Positions 32,756 to 43,016 of a DNA stretch of 54,425 nt are shown here, piece after piece. Each line of letters opens with the position of its first letter. The first letter of the stretch is position 1. Made by a program: the position numbers and the translations under genes. The notes under the pieces were generated by a model that was not told where the DNA came from, searched no databases, and was given only the letters and a program-made list of their open reading frames with translations. Origin of the DNA: Bacteroidales bacterium (GTDB taxonomy: Bacteria > Bacteroidota > Bacteroidia > Bacteroidales > UBA932); the NCBI GenBank assembly GCA_017399865.1, contig JAFQAT010000001.1:1-54425 (forward strand), in the 5' to 3' direction.

Positions 32756-33286
32756 ATGCAGAATAGGAAGCTTTTGAATATCGAACTGGGCCGAGTGTCG
32801 GCTGATGAGTACAAGGAATTGCCTGATTCGGGCATCGTGGTCGTGCTGGATAATGTAAGGAGCGCCCATAATGTCGGATCCGTATTCCGCACATCTGACT
32901 CGTTCAAGATCGACAAGGTCTTCCTGTGCGGAATATGCGCCGTGCCGCCGTCAGCCGAGATCCATAAGTCGGCTCTTGGTGCGGAAGACAGCGTGGCATG
33001 GGAGCATTTCGATGATACGCTTGACGCTGTCCTCCGTCTGAAGGATGAGGGGTATACGGTAGTCTGTGCAGAGCAGACCGTAGGATCCGTCATGCTTGAC
33101 GGATTTGTTCCGGAACCGGGCCGGAAATATGCCGTGGTCTTCGGCAATGAAGTCGAAGGCGTGCGTCAGGATGTGGTGGATGCGGCCGACTTCTGTCTGG
33201 AGATACCGCAGTTCGGTACGAAGCACTCCCTTAATGTGTCTGTCAGCGCCGGTGTCATCCTATGGCACTTCAGGCTCCATCTATAG
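32756..33286 (+). CDS. TrmH/SpoU family RNA 2'-O-methyltransferase
   Basis: 176 residues. SPOUT-fold, SAM-dependent 2'-O-ribose methyltransferase for tRNA or rRNA. The three motifs are present: VVVLDNVRSAHNVGSVFRTSD (motif 1, Asn and Arg), YAVVFGNEVEGVRQDVVD (motif 2) and IPQFGTKHSLNVSVSAGVILWHF (motif 3, trefoil knot). The short length without an added N-terminal domain fits TrmH/TrmL-like enzymes; which nucleotide is modified cannot be told. The ATG at 32756 is 18 bp after the predicted transcript start; longer frames upstream cross the promoter. Its stop overlaps the convergent DUF819 gene by 6 bp. Confidence 0.93.
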   Translation: MQNRKLLNIELGRVSADEYKELPDSGIVVVLDNVRSAHNVGSVFRTSDSFKIDKVFLCGICAVPPSAEIHKSALGAEDSVAWEHFDDTLDAVLRLKDEGYTVVCAEQTVGSVMLDGFVPEPGRKYAVVFGNEVEGVRQDVVDAADFCLEIPQFGTKHSLNVSVSAGVILWHFRLHL

Positions 33287-34447
33287 GAGCCCCAGCAGCT
33301 GTGACATCAGGAATCCAAGATAGTTTCCTGCAGCATATCCGATGACTCCGATGGTAAGTCCCGGGATGAGCACATCCTTGTTCTTCATGGCCGCCGCCAT
33401 CATCGGAACGAAAGGCGGCGAGTTGATGAAGGTTACTGATGCTATGACCATCATGTCCGAATCTATCTTGAATATCTTTGCGAATATCACCTGGAGCATC
33501 AGCGACCCGAAAACGGCGACAAGCAGATATCCCATGAGCCCGAGGCCTCCTGCCAGATCCAGTTTGCTCAGATCGGCCATGGAAGCCACTACGATGCAGA
33601 ATATGTAGATGAAATACATTCCTATGTCGTAGCTGTACTTCATGTTGTGGATCTTCCTGATGAATGAGCAGGCGATTCCGAGGGTCGTGAGCATCAGTAT
33701 GAATATCGTCATGAACATGCTTTCCGGAAGGAGAAGCGCCACTCCTGCAGAAATGCCGACTATCAGTATGGTAAGCCCCAGGAGACGTCCCAGATATGCT
33801 GCACCCTTGCGGGTGAACAGGCTCTTGAACGGCTTTCTGTTTTCTTTATCCATTTCATGGCGTATGGCCTTCTCATCCTCTTTGGTGAAATCTCCGAGCG
33901 TGTTCGGCAGGAATTTCCTGAACAGCTTTATTCCTATGGCGAGCAGGAAGGACAGATACAGGAAACTGACAAGAATGTCATAGGAGTTTATCAGTATATA
34001 TGTCTCGTCATGTACTCCCAACATGGTCTTCAAAGCGGCGAGATTTATGGTGCCTCCCGTATAGACACCTGTCAGCATGCCGCCTACCTTGGCTCCCTCA
34101 GGAATGTTGTGTCCGAATATGAAGAATCCGATGATTACGGCTGCGGCTACCGAAACCATTCCAGTGACGAGCGCCAGTATCTGCGATCTGGCCCCCTTCA
34201 TGTTGAATGTGCATCCGAACAGCATCAGGGGGATGGCAAGAGGTACCATCGCGTTGGACAGAATCTCTTGTACTGCAGGCATCTGTTCAGGCATCAGGCC
34301 GATGTTTCCGATTATGATGCCGAGGGCATACAGGACCATCACAGGGCCTATTTTTCCTAAAAAGCTGACTTTCTTGCATAGCCATAACACTCCTGCCGGA
34401 ATGAGGCAGAACCCAGCAACCAGTATGATCCAATTGATGATTTCCAT
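33281..34447 (-). CDS. DUF819 family membrane protein (predicted permease)
   Basis: 388 residues from the chosen ATG, with about ten to twelve membrane helices. Family-like segments are LMLFGCTFNMKGA, GVYTGGTINLAALKTMLGV (GGTxN motif) and VTFINSPPFVPMMAAAMKNK, which look like two half-sites of an inverted-repeat transporter. DUF819 (YjcL-like) proteins are presumed transporters or ion permeases with no firmly known substrate. A hydrophilic loop around DEKAIRHEMDKENRKPFKS divides the halves. The ATG at 34447 places the first helix at residue 4; the frame to 34489 adds 14 unlikely residues. Confidence 0.82.
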   Translation of the reverse strand: MEIINWIILVAGFCLIPAGVLWLCKKVSFLGKIGPVMVLYALGIIIGNIGLMPEQMPAVQEILSNAMVPLAIPLMLFGCTFNMKGARSQILALVTGMVSVAAAVIIGFFIFGHNIPEGAKVGGMLTGVYTGGTINLAALKTMLGVHDETYILINSYDILVSFLYLSFLLAIGIKLFRKFLPNTLGDFTKEDEKAIRHEMDKENRKPFKSLFTRKGAAYLGRLLGLTILIVGISAGVALLLPESMFMTIFILMLTTLGIACSFIRKIHNMKYSYDIGMYFIYIFCIVVASMADLSKLDLAGGLGLMGYLLVAVFGSLMLQVIFAKIFKIDSDMMVIASVTFINSPPFVPMMAAAMKNKDVLIPGLTIGVIGYAAGNYLGFLMSQLLGLL

Positions 34448-34523
34448 GACGAAACAGGTTTTAGTACTGACAAAAATACAAATTTTCATTCAAATGGTAA
34501 CCATGTTTACTAATATGCATATA

Positions 34524-34563
34524 TGACAAAATGTCAGTTTTTGTCCATTGGCACTTTGTTTGT
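34524..34563 (+). promoter_or_regulatory. Candidate sigma-54-type promoter and palindrome upstream of groES
   Basis: TTGGCAC (34548-34554), five bases, then TTGT (34560-34563) fits the -24/-12 pattern TGGCAC-N5-TTGC, with T for C in the -12 box. A perfect palindrome TGACA-AAA-TGTCA at 34524-34536 lies just upstream. No CIRCE operator is present. The predicted start near 34575 leaves a leader of about 60 nt holding a 7-bp hairpin CGCCACG...CGTGGCG (34576-34600). Confidence 0.45.
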
Positions 34564-34633
34564 CCTAAGGGAGGTCGCCACGGACGTTCATGGCGTGGCG
34601 TCAAAGCAAGGTAAACAACAAAAACGAAACAAT

Positions 34634-36533
<1,900 letters not shown>

Positions 36534-36551
36534 ACCGCCATCATATTAAAA

Positions 36552-36616
36552 AAGTCCGGATGGGCGCGAGCGAAGCATATACCTATGCTCCTGCAAAGCG
36601 AGCCCCATCCGGACTT
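36552..36616. terminator. Structured bidirectional terminator-like element 2 (conserved core)
   Basis: Perfect 13-bp arms AAGTCCGGATGGG (36552-36564) and CCCATCCGGACTT (36604-36616) flank a 39-nt core. On the minus strand the core contains GGAGCATAGGTATATGCTTC, with a 6-bp inner hairpin AGCATA-GGTA-TATGCT. It lies 18 bp after groEL, preceded by an A-run and followed by GTTATATT. Same family as 29927-30002, in the opposite orientation. Confidence 0.8.
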
Positions 36617-36663
36617 GTTATATTATATTGTCGGTATTGGGAATTGCAGAGGCGTGTCCACCC

Positions 36664-36704
36664 CCCCCGGCTAGGGGGTGTCTCCCGAATGGGAGACGGG
36701 GGTC
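36664..36704. repeat. Palindrome C, intergenic copy of the truB-element core
   Basis: CCCCCGGCTAGGGGG (36664-36678), GTCTCCC-GAAT-GGGAGAC (36680-36697) and GGGGGTC (36698-36704) reproduce the order and spacing of copy B inside truB. Outer arms are weak here (TGTCC/GGACA at 36655-36659 and 36719-36723). It lies between groEL and a SusD gene. Confidence 0.8.
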
Positions 36705-36745
36705 ACCGGATTATCACCGGACAACCGGATTGCTTTATGTATCTT

Positions 36746-38368
36746 CTAGTCGGTCACCCCGTCGCGGAGGTTGCCGTACTGGTCCTGTACCGGCTGTGTG
36801 CCGCCGGTATTGTCGACGATGGCAAGGTTGGTGTTCTTCTCTGATGAGGTGAAACGCATCAGCCACCATCCGTCGTCAGCCGGCATGTTGAATCTGAAGG
36901 CGGCAGGAACATTGCCGGGAGTCCCTTCATGGAAGCGCACCAAAGGCTTTCCCAACCTTCTGGTATCGCTGTTGGAGAATCCTTCTCCCCACAGCTCGAC
37001 CCTGCGCTGAAACCAGATCTCGTCAGTCAGGCTGCGCCCGGAGGCGTCAGCGGAATAGGCAGGATCCCGATGGCTCCTGACGAAATCTTCCAGCAAAGCC
37101 TTCGCCTGCGCTGAAGATCCGCTCCTGGCAAGTCCTTCCGCCTGGATAAGTATCATCTCTTCCACCCTCATGAATGGCCAGTCGTCATCGTTCAATGTCC
37201 CTCCGACAGATGCCATACCGAACTTCACGTTTGTATAGGGGAGGAATTTCATCTTCACGTTGTCGATCTCTAGGGAGGCTACCGCATTTCCGCTCACACC
37301 CTCCCATGTCACGCTCTCAAGCAGTGGTGATTCCAGCGAAGCGTCGACCCACCATCCCTTGCGCACGTCCGTTTCCGGAATCTTGTCGAAGAGAAGGCTG
37401 TTGATGCATGAATATACCTGTGTCCCGGCTGAGTAACCGTCACCGGAGAAAGACCTTATCCATGCGCTGGATGTAGCGTAAGGATTCTTCATGGCTATGT
37501 CTGAAGTCATGTCGTACCCCCAGATCCAGTTATGCTCGCTGATGTCATAGAATGCAGGTCTGGCTGCCTCCGCCATCGAGGATGGCGAATATCCGGCAGC
37601 AGCCGCCGATGCATCCGACACGGCAAGCTCCCACTCCTGCATGTTCATGTATGCGCGTGCCCTGAGCCCGTATGCAGTCTGTCTGTCGATTCGCGACTTG
37701 TCTGTGCGCACATATCCCTCGAGATTCTCTATGGCGTATGTCAGGTCACTGATTATCAATGCATAGACATCTGCGACAGATGCCCGTGGATTGTTCGTGA
37801 AGTCTGTCGTCTGTTCGGTTACCAGCGGCACGCAAGGGAGATCCTTGCCTCCCGCAGCATAGCCGAACTGGAAATATGGAGCGAGATTCAGATAGGCGAA
37901 CGCCCTCATTGCTCTTGCCTGCGCAAGCTTATATCTGATTACAGGGTCTTCCGAATCGGCAGGATACGATTTCAGGATATCGTTTGCCGCTGCGATGGTG
38001 TTGTACGGTGCAGCGTATCTGATGTACGGGTTCGCGTAATCTGCATTCCGTGATGTCAGTGCCCCGCATGCGGAGAACCAGTTGTATCCGCTGTTCGCCA
38101 GCACGACATCCGCAGCCTCGATGTCATTTGAAAACGCCATCATCACAAATCCGAAGTCATCCGGTCTTGTGCCTCCGGTGACGCTTCCCGGCGAGCCGAG
38201 CTTGGTGAACATGCCGTTGAAGGATGCATCCGCCCTCGAAGGTATCACGGAATTCACCTCCTGGAGCTGCTCGGTAAGGATGATGCCTCCTTGAGGCTTC
38301 AGTTCGTCCATCCGGCTGCATGCTGCCGCAGCCAGGATGACCATAATGTATGCATATGTCTTTTTCAT
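36746..38368 (-). CDS. SusD/RagB family nutrient-binding lipoprotein (locus 1)
   Basis: 540 residues. Lipoprotein signal YAYIMVILAAAACSRMDEL with the lipobox Cys. SusD features: helical TPR-like body, IRYKLAQARAMRAFAYLNLAPYFQFGYA, the segment DYANPYIRYAAPYNTIAAAN, and a late EEMILIQAEGLARSGSSAQAK followed by VELWGEGFSNSDTRRLGKPL, typical of the C-terminal half. It caps the SusC barrel on the outer surface and captures ligand. The partner susC ends 4 bp upstream. No carbohydrate-active enzyme is adjacent, so the substrate is unknown. Confidence 0.92.
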   Translation of the reverse strand: MKKTYAYIMVILAAAACSRMDELKPQGGIILTEQLQEVNSVIPSRADASFNGMFTKLGSPGSVTGGTRPDDFGFVMMAFSNDIEAADVVLANSGYNWFSACGALTSRNADYANPYIRYAAPYNTIAAANDILKSYPADSEDPVIRYKLAQARAMRAFAYLNLAPYFQFGYAAGGKDLPCVPLVTEQTTDFTNNPRASVADVYALIISDLTYAIENLEGYVRTDKSRIDRQTAYGLRARAYMNMQEWELAVSDASAAAAGYSPSSMAEAARPAFYDISEHNWIWGYDMTSDIAMKNPYATSSAWIRSFSGDGYSAGTQVYSCINSLLFDKIPETDVRKGWWVDASLESPLLESVTWEGVSGNAVASLEIDNVKMKFLPYTNVKFGMASVGGTLNDDDWPFMRVEEMILIQAEGLARSGSSAQAKALLEDFVRSHRDPAYSADASGRSLTDEIWFQRRVELWGEGFSNSDTRRLGKPLVRFHEGTPGNVPAAFRFNMPADDGWWLMRFTSSEKNTNLAIVDNTGGTQPVQDQYGNLRDGVTD

Positions 38369-38372
38369 ATTC

Positions 38373-41300
38373 CTAGAATGTTAATGTCATACCTGCCGTA
38401 ACTGTCCTCATCGCCGAGTATGAGCCGCTGTTAAGTCCTGATCCGGAAGTGAGCGAGCCCAGTCCCATCGAATAACGGGGGTCCACTCCCTTGCGGGCGG
38501 AGATTACTGCCAGATTGTCTCCCGCCACATATATGCGCAGACTTTCTATCTGCATCATAGAGGTGACTTTTTCCGGAAGAGTGTATCCGAGAGTTATGTT
38601 GTTTATGCTGAGGTAGTTCGAGCTTATGAGGTAATTGCTGACTGCTGTCTGCCCGACGCTGGTGTCTCCGTCCAGACGTGGAATGGAGGATGATGGATTG
38701 TCCGGACTCCAGGCCTTCAGAGCATCCTTGTGCCATGCCGTTCCGGCTGACGACGAAGTGTGCATCAGCGCCTGGTATGTTCCGTCATAGTATTTTCCTC
38801 CGAGCTGGAAGGAGAATTGTGCGGAAAAGTCGAATCCATAGGCCTTCAGGGCTGTTCCGAATCCTCCGTAGACATCAGGAAGGACAGAGCCGAGTTCATA
38901 CTGCGATGCTTCGGAGAACACTTCTGTGATTGTGGATTCTCCTGTCCATTCTCCTTCTTTGTCCAGAGTCTTGACATACCATTGCGCCTTTCCGTTCTCC
39001 TGGTTGACACCGGCGTATTTGCGCATGTAGGCTTCATACAGGGAACCTCCGACCTTATATATATAGTTGCCTCCCATTATGCCCTTGTCTGAAACCGAAG
39101 GGTCGAGAGCCGTGATCCGGTTGCGGTAGTGGCTGAGGTTCAGATTCCATGTCCAGAGAAGTTCGTTCCTGTTCATGATGATTCCGTCAAAGGCAAATTC
39201 GAAACCGTTGTTCACGATGGATCCCACATTTACAGGGTAGTATCCGGTAGGATTGCCTGACGAAAGAGGTACGTCCTTGCTATATAGAAGATCGATGGTC
39301 TTTCTGGAGAAATACTCCATGCTTCCGCTGAGGAGCCCTGAAAGAATCTCGAAATCCACGCCGATGTTGAAGGAGTGCGATGACTCCCAGGTGAGGGCGC
39401 TGTTGCCCTTGTATGCGAGTTCTGTAGAGTATTCTCCGCTTTCCTCATTGTATGAATGGGTGTAGTTGTCGGAATACGGATAATACTTCCTGGCATAGTT
39501 GGATGAAGGATACAGATTGTCGTTGCCCTGCACTCCGTAGCTTGCCTTTACCTTCAGCATGTCCAACCACCAGGCACCTTCCATGAACCATTCAGAACTT
39601 GCCAGCCATGCGGCTCCGATGCTTCCGAAGTTACCCCATCTGTGCCCTGGCGCAAAACGTGAAGAACCGTCACGGCGGTATGATGCACTGGCGAAATAGC
39701 GGTTGTCATATTCATATTGCGCCCTTGCGAGGAATCCTTGCGTCATGTAGTCTGCAGTATATGATGAAAGCTGCTTCGAACTGCTTCCGTCAGCGTTGCC
39801 CAGCTCCCCGATGTACGGATCGAAAAGCCTGTCGTTCTGTCCTTCGAAGAACTGCTCCTTGAGCTTGTATACTTCATATCCGGCAAGAACGTTCAATGTG
39901 TGTAGGCTGCCGTAGAAGTCCGTCTTGTATTCGGCCAGGTACTGGCTGTTCACGGCAAATGTCCTGTCATGGCTTACATATGCCAGACCGTCGGTCGAAC
40001 TCTGTGAGCCGAATCTGCTGTATAGGGCATTGTATCGTGTGTTGGCATTTGTAAGTCCGACGTTGGCTGTGAGTGACAGCCCTCTGAAAGGAGTCAGGAC
40101 AATGCCCCATTTGCCCGTTATGAAATCAGTGTAGCTCTGCCTGCGGTTGACTTCGTTGTCACGTACGGCATTGCCTACGAACGAAGGACGTATGAAGTTT
40201 GTCTGGTTCGCGTCATATACCTTCATTCCGTTTTCGTACATGATGGCTCCTCCAGCATCCCTGACATAAAGAGGATATATCGGTCCCATCATGTTGGTGA
40301 CATAGAACACGTTTCCTGATGACCCGTATGTGCTTGAATATGAGGCTGTCTTTGAGTCAGAATGTGCGTAGCTCATGCTCGTGCTTATCTTCATCCATGG
40401 CTTTGCCTGCCAGTCTACGTTCATGCGGGCGGTGTATCTTTGGAAATCGGAATTGTTCACGATACCTCCGTCATTGAGATAGCCCACGCTTCCGTAGTAG
40501 CTGAGTCTGTCCCTGCCGCCGCTGACAGACAGATTGTACTCCTGCCTGAAGGAGCTGTGGAAGGTGTCGCCATACCAGTCATCAGGGATATAGAAGTATT
40601 CCCCGTCGGAATATCCGAGCGTCGCTTTAGGGTTGAGGCGGAAATCCTTGCCTATGAATCTTTCCCCGGCAGGAACTGTGAAGACCTGATATCCGAGTCC
40701 TCCGTTGTTCTGGTCGAAGAGGTTTGCATCGGCATATGCATATGCTTCTTCAGGAGTCTTGCCTGCATAGATCTGCGAGTTGTACATCATCCTGTAGTGG
40801 GTCTCGTAATACTGCGCGGGGTCTGAGATTATGTCATACTGCGGTATCAGGCGCGAGTTCGATCCCCATTTTGCATCGAATCTGATCTTTGCCGGAGTGC
40901 TTCCTGATGCCCTCTTGGTCGTTATGAGGACTACTCCGTTGGCTCCGCGTGCTCCGTAGATGGCCGAGGCTGCTGCATCCTTCAGTACTGACATCGACTC
41001 AACGTCGCTTGGGTTGATGTCCGAGATTGATCCGTCAAACGGCATTCCGTCCACTATATAGAGAGGTGAGTTGCTGGCGCTCATGGAGCCGATTCCGCGG
41101 ATGCGGATCGCGGCTCCACCGCCAGCAGGATCTCCTGAAGATGAAATGACCTGCACACCGGGAGTCGTACCTGCCAATGCGCTGGTCACATTCGTGCTTA
41201 CGCGCGATTCGATGGTCTGTGCATCCACCATCGATGCCGATCCTGTGAAGGAACTCTTCGTTGCAGTTCCATACGCTATCACAATCGTTTCTTCCAGACT

Positions 41301-41597
41301 TTCAGTGTCCGGCTCCAGGGCGGCGTTCAGTATCGTTCTTCCGTCAATCGGGGACTCCATCGTCTTGTATCCTATAGATGAGAATACCAGGATCCCGTCC
41401 CCGGGGACGGTGATCGTAAACTCTCCCTCCGCGTCTGTGCTTACTCCGGTCATGGTCCCTTCCAGATGGACGGACGCATACGGAACCGGTTCATTTGTAG
41501 ATGCATCCGTTACCCTTCCCTTAACCGTCAGGGACCCTTCCTGGGCGGATGCCACGATTGCCGTCAAGGCAGTCAGAAGCGTCAAAATGCTTTTCAT
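38373..41597 (-). CDS. SusC/RagA TonB-dependent outer membrane transporter (locus 1)
   Basis: 1074 residues. Signal peptide (MKSILTLLTALTAIVASAQE), an N-terminal carboxypeptidase-regulatory-like beta domain (GRVTDASTNEPVPYASVHLE), TonB-box region ETIVIAYGTATKSSFTG, plug domain with GTTPGVQVISSSGDPAGGGA and the SusC signature GARGANGVVLITTKRAS, then a 22-strand barrel ending in aromatic TVTAGMTLTF. It moves ligand held by its SusD across the outer membrane using TonB energy. Forms a two-gene operon with the SusD gene. Its upstream region lacks the boxes found around the recombinase. Confidence 0.94.
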   Translation of the reverse strand: MKSILTLLTALTAIVASAQEGSLTVKGRVTDASTNEPVPYASVHLEGTMTGVSTDAEGEFTITVPGDGILVFSSIGYKTMESPIDGRTILNAALEPDTESLEETIVIAYGTATKSSFTGSASMVDAQTIESRVSTNVTSALAGTTPGVQVISSSGDPAGGGAAIRIRGIGSMSASNSPLYIVDGMPFDGSISDINPSDVESMSVLKDAAASAIYGARGANGVVLITTKRASGSTPAKIRFDAKWGSNSRLIPQYDIISDPAQYYETHYRMMYNSQIYAGKTPEEAYAYADANLFDQNNGGLGYQVFTVPAGERFIGKDFRLNPKATLGYSDGEYFYIPDDWYGDTFHSSFRQEYNLSVSGGRDRLSYYGSVGYLNDGGIVNNSDFQRYTARMNVDWQAKPWMKISTSMSYAHSDSKTASYSSTYGSSGNVFYVTNMMGPIYPLYVRDAGGAIMYENGMKVYDANQTNFIRPSFVGNAVRDNEVNRRQSYTDFITGKWGIVLTPFRGLSLTANVGLTNANTRYNALYSRFGSQSSTDGLAYVSHDRTFAVNSQYLAEYKTDFYGSLHTLNVLAGYEVYKLKEQFFEGQNDRLFDPYIGELGNADGSSSKQLSSYTADYMTQGFLARAQYEYDNRYFASASYRRDGSSRFAPGHRWGNFGSIGAAWLASSEWFMEGAWWLDMLKVKASYGVQGNDNLYPSSNYARKYYPYSDNYTHSYNEESGEYSTELAYKGNSALTWESSHSFNIGVDFEILSGLLSGSMEYFSRKTIDLLYSKDVPLSSGNPTGYYPVNVGSIVNNGFEFAFDGIIMNRNELLWTWNLNLSHYRNRITALDPSVSDKGIMGGNYIYKVGGSLYEAYMRKYAGVNQENGKAQWYVKTLDKEGEWTGESTITEVFSEASQYELGSVLPDVYGGFGTALKAYGFDFSAQFSFQLGGKYYDGTYQALMHTSSSAGTAWHKDALKAWSPDNPSSSIPRLDGDTSVGQTAVSNYLISSNYLSINNITLGYTLPEKVTSMMQIESLRIYVAGDNLAVISARKGVDPRYSMGLGSLTSGSGLNSGSYSAMRTVTAGMTLTF

Positions 41598-41653
41598 AAT
41601 TTAGAATACTTTAAAACTAAGATTTGCGAAAAACATTTTTTGTGCCAAAATAA

Positions 41654-41687
41654 AAGCGGTCGGTTCCTTCACAGGGACCGGCCGCTT
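41654..41687 (-). terminator. Terminator of the SusC-SusD-metallohydrolase-DUF4302 operon
   Basis: AAGCGGTCGGTTCC (41654-41667) pairs with GGGACCGGCCGCTT (41674-41687), two wobble pairs, 6-nt loop, followed on the minus strand by TTTTATTTT. Confidence 0.75.
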
Positions 41688-41723
41688 GCCAATATTTATG
41701 TAAAATAACCAGAAGGTGATAAA

Positions 41724-43001
41724 TCAGTTATCGAAAGGATAAGTAATCTGTGCTGCAAACAATGTCATTGAGTGAGCCTCGTTTCCAACTTCAGTCATAG
41801 TGATCTGAGTAGGGTTCTTCTTGTCGTCAGCAGTCAGCTTGAATGTCCTTGCCTTGTCATATCCGAATGGACGGAGTGCATAATGGAATCCGGCATTGTT
41901 GTGATACCATACACCATTACCTGCTCCTGCCATTGCAAACTGCAGAGTTATTATGTCTTCACCCTGGAGCGCATAATTGAAATTCAAAGATCCGCCATAT
42001 CCGCTGCTTACGAACTGGAATCCGAAGTTGCCAGGATAGAGCATGCTTCCTATAAATGCGTACTGCAGTTCTTCTCCCAGAGCATCCTCATACTGCTTTA
42101 CATAGTCGAAGTAGAATTTTCCTTCTGCGCTCAACGTACTGTACTTGATGAACCAGTTACCAAGAACGAACATCTCGTTGAGAGGTGGGATGATCTGGAT
42201 GACAGTCACCTTGCCGTCTTCTGTCGCAAGTGTGCCGTTTTCAGCGTTGAATACGAGCTTTGTATACTCTGTACCCTTGATTTCAACTGGAGTATAGAAG
42301 TCCACGCCTTCCGGAGTGTAGCAGAATGATGCAGTACCTGTTACGGCTGTCGTGTCCTCTGGAGTGTATACATTGTATTCGAATTCAAATACGTTTCCGC
42401 TGATCGAGCATGCTGTGGTGTCCGAGTCCATGATCATTCTGTATGCTGGTGCTCCCATAGCCGCTTCCACAGCGTTGATCTTGTTCATATAATCTACAGG
42501 GTCGCCGGAGAACTTTACCAAAGTGTAGTTGTTGTCTGTTCTCTTGCCTTTCATGTAGACCTCTGTAGCATCCGGATTCTTACCGACGATGCGGAACTCG
42601 TAGTCTCCATGAAGAGCCTCATAGTTGCTGATGTCCGGAGTGGCGAAGAAATGGATGTTCTCATTGTAAGTGTCAAAGGTGATTACCGGACCGTCATCCG
42701 GAGTCATCTTGTAAAGGCTGGATACCGGCGTGGCTATGTCATCGTCAAGCTGGAAATATGCTGTCACTGAATCAGCAGTGAACTTCAGCACATAAGTGTA
42801 TCCCCCGTATGACTGTTTTTCTTCTGGGAAGTACTGGAGAAGCCACCCTTCCTCGGCTGAGGCAAGGAGGGTCCTGTACTCATCAAGATAAGCCTCCATT
42901 CTTTCCGCAGGAGTCTTGTCAAAGAGCTCCTTCTCTTCCATGAGACATGACGTGACAGTCATGCCCAGGACAGCAAGCAGGATTAAATATATCTTTCTCA
43001 T
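41724..43001 (-). CDS. DUF4302 domain lipoprotein
   Basis: 425 residues. Lipobox in MTVTSCLMEEKELFDKTPAE; the FDKTPAERMxAxLxEYRxLLASAEEGWLLQYFPE opening (quoted in part) is the DUF4302 start, followed by many beta strands (GYTYVLKFTADSVTAYFQLD, YEFRIVGKNPDATEVYMKGK). Exported, probably on the outer membrane, function unknown. In Bacteroidetes it usually occurs with a SusC/SusD pair and an HExxH lipoprotein, as here, so it is likely an accessory subunit of the importer. Last gene of the four-gene operon. Confidence 0.88.
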   Translation of the reverse strand: MRKIYLILLAVLGMTVTSCLMEEKELFDKTPAERMEAYLDEYRTLLASAEEGWLLQYFPEEKQSYGGYTYVLKFTADSVTAYFQLDDDIATPVSSLYKMTPDDGPVITFDTYNENIHFFATPDISNYEALHGDYEFRIVGKNPDATEVYMKGKRTDNNYTLVKFSGDPVDYMNKINAVEAAMGAPAYRMIMDSDTTACSISGNVFEFEYNVYTPEDTTAVTGTASFCYTPEGVDFYTPVEIKGTEYTKLVFNAENGTLATEDGKVTVIQIIPPLNEMFVLGNWFIKYSTLSAEGKFYFDYVKQYEDALGEELQYAFIGSMLYPGNFGFQFVSSGYGGSLNFNYALQGEDIITLQFAMAGAGNGVWYHNNAGFHYALRPFGYDKARTFKLTADDKKNPTQITMTEVGNEAHSMTLFAAQITYPFDN

Positions 43002-43016
43002 AATAAGTCTCCTTTT

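Noticed and set aside
34480-34633. CIRCE (HrcA) operator before groES
   Set aside because: No TTAGCACTC-N9-GAGTGCTAA match; the palindrome present is TGACA-AAA-TGTCA.
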